From: Thermoplasmatota archaeon
GTDB lineage: Archaea; Thermoplasmatota; E2; DHVEG-1
Length of the DNA stretch: 12,367 nucleotides
Assembly: GCA_030612095.1 (NCBI GenBank)
Contig: JAUWOO010000040.1
Coordinates: forward strand, 1-12,367
Reading direction: 5' to 3'
Shown here: one piece after another, positions 6,486-12,367 of the stretch
How positions within the stretch are numbered: position 1 is the first letter of the stretch
Layout: each line of letters starts with the position of its first letter
Notes under the pieces: generated by a model
Told to the model about the DNA's origin: nothing
The model's database searches: none
What the model saw: the letters and a program-made list of their open reading frames with translations, nothing else
Translations under genes and position numbers: made by a program

Positions 6486-7688
6486 ATGGATATAAAACAG
6501 GAAGAGATAACCACACTTCATGAGTTGTGCGTAGACAAAAAAAAACTTATAAAAAGCGTGAGTGATGCAGCTGTTGAAAGACCTGTTTCTATTATTATGC
6601 CAATGTTATATAGTGAGATTAAAAATGATGCATTGGGCAACATTTCCAGGCAGTTAAACAAATGTAATTACGTGAAAGAAATCGTCATTCCATTGGCTGC
6701 AAAAAATGAAAAGGAGTTCAAGCAAGTTAAGAGATTTTTCTCAGATTTAAAAATACCTAAACTGATTATGTGGTGCAATGGACCCAAGATAGAAAAATTA
6801 TTGAATGAATTGAAAAATGATGGATTGAATCTTTTAAAATATAGAGGGAAAGGTAGAGACGTCTGGCTTGCTATCGGCATAGCAAGTCTTAGGTCGTATG
6901 CAATTGCACTTCATGACGCAGATATTCGAAGTTATTCTGAGGTGATACCTGCAAAACTGGTATATCCGCTCATAGAACCTGAACTTGACTTTAAATTCAA
7001 TAAGGGTTACTACGCCAGGGTAAATCTTGAGAAGAATATCATGTACGGTCGTGTATTCAGACTTTTTCTTCATCCCCTTCTGAGATCACTTGTTTATGAA
7101 ATAGGATCTGAACCGGATTTTGTTCGATTTTTACGTTCTTTCCGGTATCCGATTTCCGGAGAATTTGCCCTGACCAGCGACCTAGCTCGGGATGTTGATC
7201 TCCCTGGTGACTGGGGTCTTGAAATCGGCATAATGGCTGAGATGTATAGAAATGTAACCCATAAGAGAATTTGCCAAACTGATCTAGGTTTCTATGAACA
7301 CAAACACCAGAGAATTGGTAACGAAGAGAAAGGCCTTACAAAGATGACTAGTGATATTTTAAAAACGTTGCTTAGGGTTTTAATCGAGGAGGATCACATA
7401 CAGATTTCCAAGGAGTTTCTTATATCCCTGAGAGTTTTATACCAAAGAAATGCACAAGATTGTATTAGGCAATATCATGCCGATGCTCATTTCAATAGTT
7501 TAAAATATGATAGGCATTCGGAAGAAACCATGGTAGAAAAATTCAGCCAGCAAGTTATGGAAGCTGGACTTAGATATATGAGAAAACCAGTTGGCACCCG
7601 GATACCTGACTGGTTGCGAACGATCTCTGCACGTAAAAAAATAAGAGAGCAACTATTAGATATTGTAATTGCAGATAACGAGACTTGA
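6486..7688 (+). CDS. gpgS: Glucosyl-3-phosphoglycerate synthase (GT81 type)
   Basis: A 400-residue GT-A glycosyltransferase of the archaeal GpgS type, which joins glucose from an NDP-glucose to 3-phosphoglycerate. The order of motifs is: RPVSIIMPM at 32-40 (start of the nucleotide-binding fold); RGKGRDVWLAIGIA at 120-133; the metal-binding IALHDADI at 140-147, with DAD at 144-146; KLVYPLIEPELDF at 157-169; KGYYARVN at 173-180; SFRYPISGEFALTSDLA at 218-234; DWGLEIG at 242-248; and KRICQTDLGFYEHKHQ at 260-275, with metal-ligand type histidines. This agrees closely with GpgS of methanogens such as Methanococcoides burtonii. It follows the HAD phosphatase by 10 bases and is probably cotranscribed. 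The product is a compatible-solute precursor. It is convergent with the GT4 gene, 23 bases away. Confidence 0.85.
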   Translation: MDIKQEEITTLHELCVDKKKLIKSVSDAAVERPVSIIMPMLYSEIKNDALGNISRQLNKCNYVKEIVIPLAAKNEKEFKQVKRFFSDLKIPKLIMWCNGPKIEKLLNELKNDGLNLLKYRGKGRDVWLAIGIASLRSYAIALHDADIRSYSEVIPAKLVYPLIEPELDFKFNKGYYARVNLEKNIMYGRVFRLFLHPLLRSLVYEIGSEPDFVRFLRSFRYPISGEFALTSDLARDVDLPGDWGLEIGIMAEMYRNVTHKRICQTDLGFYEHKHQRIGNEEKGLTKMTSDILKTLLRVLIEEDHIQISKEFLISLRVLYQRNAQDCIRQYHADAHFNSLKYDRHSEETMVEKFSQQVMEAGLRYMRKPVGTRIPDWLRTISARKKIREQLLDIVIADNET

Positions 7689-7711
7689 GAAAAGTAAAGA
7701 GGGGAACTCCA

Positions 7712-8899
7712 TTATGTTTGTGTTTTCACCTTCTTGAATATTGTGACATAATCATCTGCAATTTTTTTCCAGTTGTATTCTCTTTCTAGAATATGGTATG
7801 CCCTTTCTGCCAATTCCTTCCCCTCTTCTCCATGATTTAGAAGGTATAATGTCTTTTCCGCTATGGATTTTGGATCTTTTGGCTCAGAGGTTAATATTAC
7901 ACCTTGTTTCTCCAATCTTTGTATAAAGGAGCCGAGCTTGCTGATAATAACTGGTCGTTTCATTCCTAATGCTGTGAACATTGCTCCACTCTGACTGATA
8001 CCCACATAGGGATAAACAATTATATCAGCAGCCTTGTATAACGATTCAACAAGATTGTAGTCTTTTACAAACTCCCCGTACAAATGAAATCTGTTTTCTA
8101 AGCCTAGTTTTTGTATCTCGCTCCTGTACTTAGACGGGTTTTCTGCTAACTCAAGGGAACCAGCTGCTATGAACAATGTCTCAGGATGTTCCTCTAATAC
8201 ATAAGGAGCTGCTCGAATGAGATATATCAATCCTTTATAATCCCGTATATATCCAAAAAATAAGACTACGTGTGTTGTGTCCCTTATCTGAATGGAAAGA
8301 TGTTTACTTACAATCGCTCGTGCCTCTTTATCATCAACCATATTTCCATTCATTGCATGATAGTTTCCGTGAGGAATAACACTAACTGGGATAGTAAGAC
8401 CTACATTCCTTAGATCAGATAAGGCATCCTCTGTTAAGACGACGAGATGATCTGCATACGTGTACGCATCGGTAAAAAGTTGTGTGTCACCGTCCCGAAG
8501 TATCTGAGGATATGGATCATGCAATGTATACACAATAGGGATGTTTTTCTTATTCAATATTTTTGAGTATTCTTTTAAAAACCAGAGTATTTGCCGTCCA
8601 GCCCACATGACAAAATAGACACAATCGGGTTTTATTTCATCTGTGAGCTCAACAAGTTCTTCTAAAGAGTTCTTGTTATCATATTCTATGATATGATGTG
8701 GTCTTTCGGGGCTGATGGTCTTTAAAATAAAATCATCGTCAATTCTAGTAAACGGTTTTGTATCATCTTCCTTTCGTTTCCTTTTGAAAGTGACTATGGT
8801 TATATCAGCAAGTTTATCTAGCTCTTCTATTAAGCAGCTACTCCAATGACCAATGCCTCCACGTAATGGGGTGATATACAATATCTTAATCTTTTTCAT
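7712..8899 (-). CDS. GT4-family glycosyltransferase (GT-B fold)
   Basis: A 395-residue retaining glycosyltransferase with the two-Rossmann GT-B fold. N-terminal PLRGGIGHWS at 11-20 is the glycine-rich acceptor-side loop. VSVIPHGNY at 172-180 leads into the C-terminal domain, and FGYIRDYKGL at 215-224 holds the Arg/Lys pair that contacts the donor phosphates. YPYVGISQSGAMFTALGMKRPVI at 296-318 is the nucleotide-sugar site, although the glutamate of the usual EX7E motif is replaced here by a serine/glycine context. GAGG at 8908-8911 (plus-strand CCTC) lies 8 bases before the ATG. It has no signal peptide or membrane segment, so it is cytosolic. It sits between GpgS and a GT78-like enzyme. In Petrotoga-type mannosylglucosylglycerate pathways a second glycosyltransferase extends glucosylglycerate or its phosphate, which makes that role worth testing, but the sugar and acceptor cannot be read from sequence. 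Confidence 0.82.
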   Translation of the reverse strand: MKKIKILYITPLRGGIGHWSSCLIEELDKLADITIVTFKRKRKEDDTKPFTRIDDDFILKTISPERPHHIIEYDNKNSLEELVELTDEIKPDCVYFVMWAGRQILWFLKEYSKILNKKNIPIVYTLHDPYPQILRDGDTQLFTDAYTYADHLVVLTEDALSDLRNVGLTIPVSVIPHGNYHAMNGNMVDDKEARAIVSKHLSIQIRDTTHVVLFFGYIRDYKGLIYLIRAAPYVLEEHPETLFIAAGSLELAENPSKYRSEIQKLGLENRFHLYGEFVKDYNLVESLYKAADIIVYPYVGISQSGAMFTALGMKRPVIISKLGSFIQRLEKQGVILTSEPKDPKSIAEKTLYLLNHGEEGKELAERAYHILEREYNWKKIADDYVTIFKKVKTQT

Positions 8900-9060
8900 G
8901 CTTTGTTCCTCATTTCCTTTTCCATTTGTTTATACAGAAGTCCCATAATCAAGTTTTTAGTTAAAAATATCATCTATTTTACATAAAGGCGTCTTTGTAA
9001 TGAAATTACCCTCCCTAACTTTTTGACAAATCAGCAACCCATGAAGCAAAGAACAAAAGA

Positions 9061-9068
9061 TTTAAACC
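9061..9068 (+). promoter_or_regulatory. Candidate TATA element for the leader ORF at 9101
   Basis: TTTAAACC is centred about 37 bases before the ATG at 9101. A start of transcription near 9090 would place the GGATGAG ribosome-binding stretch at 9094-9100 inside a short leader. Confidence 0.3.
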
Positions 9069-9100
9069 GTTTAATTTTATCATATAAAACATAGGATGAG

Positions 9101-9172
9101 ATGCCTCGTTTGAAAAGTCTCACTTTTGAAGTAAAGAGTTTATCAGATGTAACTCAAGAAAAAAATTGTTAG
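9101..9172 (+). CDS. Possible 23-residue leader peptide (MPRLKSLTFE...)
   Basis: An ATG directly preceded by a purine-rich GGATGAG opens a 23-codon ORF beginning MPRLKSLTFE and ending QEKNC before TAG. It matches no family I recognise. Its interest lies in two facts. Its first five residues recur in a second mini-ORF at 9204 with every codon after ATG changed synonymously. Its stop codon also sits inside an inverted repeat just before a strong TATA box. It could be a leader peptide, a decayed gene start, or chance. Confidence 0.2.
   Translation: MPRLKSLTFEVKSLSDVTQEKNC
9110..9130. repeat. Imperfect inverted repeat within the leader ORF
   Basis: TTGAAAAGT, a 3-base spacer CTC, then ACTTTTGAA. 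The arms are 9 bases with one mismatch, of which the inner six pairs are perfect. It could form a short RNA hairpin in the leader transcript or serve as a protein-binding site. Confidence 0.35.
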
Positions 9173-9182
9173 AAAAACAATT
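9164..9182. repeat. Inverted repeat abutting the GT78-like gene promoter
   Basis: AATTGTT, spacer AGAAA, AACAATT: a perfect 7-base inverted repeat that ends 3 bases before a TATA box and so occupies the BRE region. This is a natural place for a repressor or activator to control access of TFB. As RNA it would be a weak hairpin with a single G-C pair, so a DNA site is more likely than a terminator. Confidence 0.4.
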
Positions 9183-9185
9183 AGG

Positions 9186-9195
9186 CTTATAAATA
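9186..9195 (+). promoter_or_regulatory. Strong TATA box upstream of the GT78-like gene
   Basis: CTTATAAATA is the best archaeal TATA consensus match in the window. Transcription would be expected to start about 26 bases downstream, near 9216. That leaves a leader of roughly 85-90 bases before the ATG at 9305, and it makes the ATG at 9222 nearly leaderless. Confidence 0.6.
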
Positions 9196-9203
9196 TTAAG
9201 GAG

Positions 9204-9221
9204 TATGCCAAGGCTCAAGTA
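9204..9221 (+). CDS. Five-codon mini-ORF MPRLK
   Basis: An AAGGAG at 9198-9203 is followed directly by an ATG that encodes M-P-R-L-K and then TAA. The stop overlaps the ATG at 9222 (TAATG). The same five residues start the ORF at 9101 with different codons. If transcription starts near 9216 this mini-ORF is not within the main transcript and could be read only from an upstream promoter. It may be a relic or chance. Confidence 0.12.
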
Positions 9222-9299
9222 ATGCAGCATAAAGAAAAATCAAAAATGGAAGTCGCAGAACATCCTATAAGATTGTCTGATAAAAATAAGAGAGACTGA
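9222..9299 (+). CDS. Possible 25-residue upstream ORF before the GT78-like gene
   Basis: ATG at 9222 to TGA at 9297-9299 encodes a strongly basic, hydrophilic 25-residue peptide beginning MQHKEKSKMEVAEH. It starts a few bases after the transcription start predicted from the TATA box and stops 5 bases before the glycosyltransferase ATG, which itself has no Shine-Dalgarno. Coupling of the downstream gene to termination of this uORF would explain that. No homologue is recognised, and its codon content is unremarkable. Confidence 0.25.
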   Translation: MQHKEKSKMEVAEHPIRLSDKNKRD

Positions 9300-9304
9300 T
9301 AAAC

Positions 9305-10543
9305 ATGAATCAAGAATGGAATAGAAATCTAAGTTTAAAACAAGATATAATTGAAAAATGCAAGGAACTAAAACCTGTTGAAATAATAGTAGGTGTACTG
9401 TGTAAAGACGTTGAAACCACTGTTTTAAATGTATTGAATGTAATTAATGAAGGGCTATACAGATACTTTCCCGATTACAAGAAGGTCATAGTTATAGCTG
9501 AAGGAGGATCCACAGATAAAACTTCTGAAGTGATAGACCTCTTTCAGCCATATAATAGCATAGGGGAAATAGTTACAAGTGATATCACGGGCGGAGGGAA
9601 AGGTGCTGGTGTAATGACAATTTTGGAAGTTGCCCATGAGATCGAAGCGAAATGTGTTGTATTGATGGATGGTGATTTACTTAGTATAAAACCAGGCTGG
9701 ATACAAACAATCTCCAATCCAATAATATATGGGCGATCTGACTTAACTGTTCCATATTATATAAGGGACAAAAACGATGGCGTTATAACAAATAATTTAG
9801 TCTATCCCTTTACCCGAGCATTATATGGCATTGACATAAGACAGCCCATCGCAGGTGAGTTTGCGTTATCAAAAAATCTGTATGAGGTTTTGCGAGAACA
9901 TCCTTTGTTCCCTCCAGATTTTGGAGTTGATATTTTTATTGTAACTGTTGCTGCGGCAGAGGGAATGAAAGTAAAGGAAGGTTTGTATTCCCTAAAAATC
10001 CACGAATCTACAACAAGATATCTTGAACCGGAGAAATTTTTAATTCCAATGTTTAGAAAAGTAACTGGAAGTATGTTCGATCTTGCAAAACATTATGAGG
10101 ATTATTGGAAAGGTAGATCTTTTAATAAACAAAAGATGTTTTATAGAGAATGCTTCAGCCAGAAACCAATACCTGTAAAAATAGATATTAACCGCTTAAA
10201 GAAATCTTTCATAGATGAGTTCGCACATTCCAAAGAAAAAATGAGACGCGTACTTCCAGATGATATCATAGTTGATCTGGATAAAATTGTTGTAAATGGC
10301 AATAACTTTGATTCTGAGATATGGACCGAAATCGTGTATAATTTTGCCGCCGCTTATAAAAAAGCTGAAAACGATCAAGATAAATATGATCTTCTTAATT
10401 CGTTGAAAACACTGTGGATAGGGCGGTTTGCAAGCTATGCAATCGAAGCAAAAGACATGGACATAAACGAGGCAGAGATTGTTATACAAAAACAGGCGGA
10501 AATCTTCGAAGAAAAATTCAATTATTTACGATCTATCTACTAA
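9305..10543 (+). CDS. GT-A glycosyltransferase resembling mannosylglycerate synthase (GT78)
   Basis: A 412-residue glycosyltransferase whose whole length can be matched from memory with Rhodothermus-type mannosylglycerate synthase, which transfers mannose from GDP-mannose directly to glycerate (and can use other donors and acceptors). Key places: VIVIAEGGSTDKT at 61-73; GGGKGAGVMTIL at 96-107 (compare PGKGDGMNTAL); the metal motif VLMDGD at 119-124, where DGD replaces the usual DAD; IRQPIAGEFALS at 178-189 (compare EQPLGGELLM); DFGVDIFIVTVAAAEG at 205-220; KIH at 231-233, with H233 in the place of a metal-ligand His; and a helical tail including FDSEIWTEIVYNFAAAY at 335-351 and TLWIGRFASYAI at 369-380. 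There is no N-terminal Shine-Dalgarno, and an in-frame TAA at 9287-9289 limits the start. It is the third glycosyltransferase of the locus. A GpgS-like role is an alternative. Confidence 0.75.
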   Translation: MNQEWNRNLSLKQDIIEKCKELKPVEIIVGVLCKDVETTVLNVLNVINEGLYRYFPDYKKVIVIAEGGSTDKTSEVIDLFQPYNSIGEIVTSDITGGGKGAGVMTILEVAHEIEAKCVVLMDGDLLSIKPGWIQTISNPIIYGRSDLTVPYYIRDKNDGVITNNLVYPFTRALYGIDIRQPIAGEFALSKNLYEVLREHPLFPPDFGVDIFIVTVAAAEGMKVKEGLYSLKIHESTTRYLEPEKFLIPMFRKVTGSMFDLAKHYEDYWKGRSFNKQKMFYRECFSQKPIPVKIDINRLKKSFIDEFAHSKEKMRRVLPDDIIVDLDKIVVNGNNFDSEIWTEIVYNFAAAYKKAENDQDKYDLLNSLKTLWIGRFASYAIEAKDMDINEAEIVIQKQAEIFEEKFNYLRSIY

Positions 10544-10556
10544 AATGCTATTGATG

Positions 10557-10572
10557 CATTCTGAAAAGAATG
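10557..10572 (+). repeat. Small hairpin with GAAA loop after the GT78-like gene
   Basis: CATTCT, loop GAAA, AGAATG: a perfect 6-base stem closed by a GNRA-type tetraloop, 13 bases after the stop codon. It is not followed by an oligo-T run, so it does not look like a standard terminator. It could mark the 3' end of the message or be chance. Confidence 0.25.
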
Positions 10573-10637
10573 GTGTCCATATATTGACAAAATTCTAAAA
10601 AGGATAACTAAAAGAAAAATCTCTGCCAAAACTAAGC

Positions 10638-10647
10638 CTTTAAGTAA
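10638..10647 (+). promoter_or_regulatory. Candidate TATA element of the acdA-like gene
   Basis: CTTTAAGTAA lies about 65 bases before the ATG at 10707. A start of transcription near 10668 would fall at the GC-rich palindrome GCCTAGGC (10663-10670), leaving a leader of about 40 bases without a convincing Shine-Dalgarno. Confidence 0.3.
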
Positions 10648-10706
10648 TTAATTCTTGATTGGGCCTAGGCTATGAATTGCAAAATATCCAAAGAGTATGA
10701 TAAACC

Positions 10707-12092
10707 ATGAAACAAAAACTTGATAATTTTTTCAAACCGAAAAGTATTGCAGTAGTCGGGGCTTCAAAAAATACTACTAAAATTGGGCATGCCGCATTAA
10801 AAAATATTCTTATTTCCGATTATGAATGCAAGATATATCCAATTAACCCAAAAGAAAAAGAAATACTGGGAATAAAATGCTACAAAAAACTTGCAGATGT
10901 ACCAGGTAAAATTGATCTTGTGCTTGTTTCAGTTCCGGCAAAAATAGTTCCACAGATAATGCGTGAGTGCGCAGAGAAAAATGTGGAAAATGTTATCATC
11001 ATATCTTCTGGATTTAGCGAAGCGGGAAATCATGAACTGGAAGACGAAGTTAAGCAAATCGTAGAGAACTCAAAAATGCGAGTACTTGGACCAAATACCA
11101 TGGGATACAAAAACGCATCAGACAGTTTAGACGCATCCTTTGTCTTTGGCAATCCAAGAAAAGGAAATCTATCGCTAATCAGCCAAAGTGGTGCCCTTGG
11201 AATAGGTATGATTTACTTAGCTAACAATGAATTTGTAGGAATTTCAAAAATAATTGGGGTTGGTAATAAACTGGACATTGATGATGATGATTTAATAGAC
11301 TATTTCAGTCAAGATCCAGATACAACTGTCATAGGATTATATATTGAAGGAGTTAAGGACGGGCGAGCTTTCATGAACAGTATAAAAGCCTGTAATAAAC
11401 CAGTTCTTGTAGTAAAAGCGGGAAGAAGTGAAGCAGGAGCCCGAGCAACCGCATCCCACACAGGATCCATGGCAGGAAGTGATAAAATATACGATGCTGC
11501 AATTAAGCAGGCTGGTGGAATTCGCTGTCGAGATATAGTGGAACTATTTGACATGGCGCGGGCGCTTTCAGGTCAGCCCCCAGCACAAGGCAATCGCATA
11601 GGAATAATAACAAATGGAGGGGGGCTTGGCATTCTTCTTACAGATGCTTGTGAGGAAAATGGTCTTACCGTACCAAAACTTTCGCCAAAAACGTACAAAA
11701 TAGTAGACAAAATATTACCGGATATTGTCAAACCAAACAATCCAGTTGATCTCGTAGCAGATGCAGGTTTCTATAGATATGAAGCAGCGACTCGTGCATT
11801 ATTAGAAGATCCAAACATCGATGGAATAATTGTTGCATCAGTGCACGGCGGATACGCACGACCCAGGGAATTCACAGCAGCGATACTCAAGATGGTACGT
11901 GAGAGAAAACTCCATGAAGAATATAAAAAGCCAATTCTAGCAACCTGGGTTGGTGGGAAAGAATTTGAAGATCTAGTGATGGATCTCAAATCAGCAGGGG
12001 TTCCCATATATCCTTCATCTTGGAGAACGGCACGATCAATGAAGGCATTGTATTTGGAGGGGCAGAGAATAAAAAGAGAAAAAATTAGTTAA
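10707..12092 (+). CDS. acdA: ADP-forming acetyl-CoA synthetase, alpha subunit
   Basis: A 461-residue alpha subunit of NDP-forming acyl-CoA synthetase, which converts acyl-CoA + ADP + Pi to acid + ATP + CoA and is the usual energy-conserving acetate-forming enzyme of archaea. A CoA-binding Rossmann domain opens the protein (SIAVVGAS at 13-20; PINPKEKEILG at 45-55; LGPNTMGY at 127-134). The succinyl-CoA-ligase-like domain follows (SLISQSGALG at 156-165; GLYIEG at 210-215 with the conserved Glu213). The phosphohistidine is H251 in ATASHTGSMAGSD. ITNGGGLGILLTDAC at 301-315 opens the third domain. The length equals free-standing alpha subunits, and no ATP-grasp beta subunit is fused or adjacent, so the beta partner must be encoded elsewhere. 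The substrate could be another acyl-CoA. It overlaps the convergent zinc-protein gene by 4 bases. Confidence 0.88.
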   Translation: MKQKLDNFFKPKSIAVVGASKNTTKIGHAALKNILISDYECKIYPINPKEKEILGIKCYKKLADVPGKIDLVLVSVPAKIVPQIMRECAEKNVENVIIISSGFSEAGNHELEDEVKQIVENSKMRVLGPNTMGYKNASDSLDASFVFGNPRKGNLSLISQSGALGIGMIYLANNEFVGISKIIGVGNKLDIDDDDLIDYFSQDPDTTVIGLYIEGVKDGRAFMNSIKACNKPVLVVKAGRSEAGARATASHTGSMAGSDKIYDAAIKQAGGIRCRDIVELFDMARALSGQPPAQGNRIGIITNGGGLGILLTDACEENGLTVPKLSPKTYKIVDKILPDIVKPNNPVDLVADAGFYRYEAATRALLEDPNIDGIIVASVHGGYARPREFTAAILKMVRERKLHEEYKKPILATWVGGKEFEDLVMDLKSAGVPIYPSSWRTARSMKALYLEGQRIKREKIS

Positions 12093-12322
12093 TCTACCCA
12101 TTCAACACCGAGAACCTTCTCCCAATCAGGTTTTCTTTTCTCCCATTTTTCCACATATTCTTCAGGTACACATTTTTTACAAATACCAAGAATATTAAAA
12201 TAGCATGAAGGGCAAACTGATCTGCCACATTTTAAACAGACAGACTTTGCCTTATTTTCACCACATATCTGACATGTACCGGTGGGTTTCTTTTCATCCT
12301 TTTTAGATGTTTTCTCCACCAT
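12089..12322 (-). CDS. Small zinc-finger protein with four CxxC pairs
   Basis: A 77-residue basic protein with a charged N-terminus (1-14) and a cysteine-rich core. The CxxC pairs are at 17/20, 29/32, 37/40 and 48/51, spaced as expected for a cross-braced, two-zinc finger of the B-box/HIT or RING-like sort. A tail rich in Trp and charged residues follows (EKWEKRKPDWEKVLGVEWVD at 58-77). No catalytic motif is seen, and protein or nucleic-acid binding is the usual role of such archaeal proteins. AAGGAG on the minus strand 6 bases before the ATG at 12322 supports this start. The frame nevertheless remains open for the 15 codons to the window edge (reading QEWLKETRDEIKEIT), so a longer protein is possible. 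It is convergent with acdA, overlapping by 4 bases. Function is unknown. Confidence 0.75.
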   Translation of the reverse strand: MVEKTSKKDEKKPTGTCQICGENKAKSVCLKCGRSVCPSCYFNILGICKKCVPEEYVEKWEKRKPDWEKVLGVEWVD

Positions 12323-12367
12323 TGTAATCTCCTTAATCTCATCTCTTGTTTCTTTTAACCATTCCTG

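Larger units (their letters stand above)
8900..9304. other. 405-base intergenic region between divergent glycosyltransferase genes
   Basis: The stretch holds the Shine-Dalgarno and presumed promoter of the GT4 gene on the minus strand, and an upstream region for the GT78-like gene that is unusually elaborate for this compact genome. It contains two TATA-like elements, two inverted repeats, a short GTAAT-GAA-ATTAC repeat at 8997-9009, and two or three tiny ORFs. No conserved protein of normal size and no tRNA-like fold was seen. The individual parts are listed separately. Confidence 0.6.

Noticed and set aside
7689..7711. Terminator between the convergent gpgS and GT4 genes
   Set aside because: Only 23 bases, with a 3-base stem at most and no T-run on either strand.
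9164..9182. Inverted repeat read as a transcription terminator or attenuator of the leader ORF
   Set aside because: The stem has a single G-C pair and no following T-run, so a DNA-binding site is the better explanation.
9204..9299. A programmed -1 frameshift joining MPRLK to the 25-codon ORF at 9222
   Set aside because: No slippery heptamer or downstream structure is visible at the junction, and the predicted transcription start lies inside the first mini-ORF. Overlapping TAATG is adequately explained by two separate short ORFs or by chance.
1..12367. Mobile element, CRISPR array or defence system
   Set aside because: No tandem repeats with spacers, no transposase or integrase motifs, no terminal repeats and no toxin-antitoxin-like pair was found. 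Gene content is housekeeping plus solute synthesis.

Overview
The window is an AT-rich, gene-dense stretch that looks archaeal, probably euryarchaeal. The evidence is an XPD/Rad3-type Fe-S helicase, Taw2 (wyosine-pathway aminocarboxypropyltransferase), Tsr3 (SSU rRNA aminocarboxypropyltransferase), a free-standing alpha subunit of ADP-forming acetyl-CoA synthetase, a Trm112-like zinc protein, and TATA-like elements at the expected distance from start codons, including one apparent leaderless start. No rRNA, tRNA, CRISPR array, transposase or phage gene was seen.

Layout. (1) Positions 1-1783, plus strand: an RNA-metabolism run consisting of the C-terminal part of an RNase J-like MBL/beta-CASP nuclease, a YhaM-like OB-fold + HD exoribonuclease, and a 56-residue Trm112-like protein. 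(2) 1787-3769, minus strand: XPD-family helicase, convergent with the Trm112 gene (3 bases apart). (3) 3916-4305, plus: a minimal beta-carbonic-anhydrase-like protein, divergent from the helicase. (4) 4383-5749, plus: taw2 and tsr3 overlapping by 4 bases. Both enzymes move the aminocarboxypropyl group of SAM, one to tRNA and the other to rRNA. (5) 5831-10543: a probable glycosylglycerate (compatible solute) locus with a HAD phosphatase, GpgS-type GT81 glucosyl-3-phosphoglycerate synthase, a GT4 glycosyltransferase on the minus strand, and a second GT-A glycosyltransferase that resembles mannosylglycerate synthase (GT78). A 405-base intergenic region before the last gene holds two promoter-like elements, two inverted repeats and small leader ORFs. 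(6) 10707-12092, plus: acdA-like acetyl-CoA synthetase alpha subunit. (7) 12089-12322, minus: a small protein with four CxxC zinc-binding pairs, overlapping the end of acdA by 4 bases.

How the genes may work together: the HAD protein and GpgS form the classical two-step route (NDP-glucose + 3-phosphoglycerate to glucosyl-3-phosphoglycerate, then dephosphorylation to glucosylglycerate). The GT4 and GT78-like enzymes next door suggest either a parallel one-step route to a hexosylglycerate or elongation to a disaccharide-glycerate. This is the most interesting accessory region here, and the assignment of exact sugars is inference. The remaining genes are informational or central-metabolic housekeeping.
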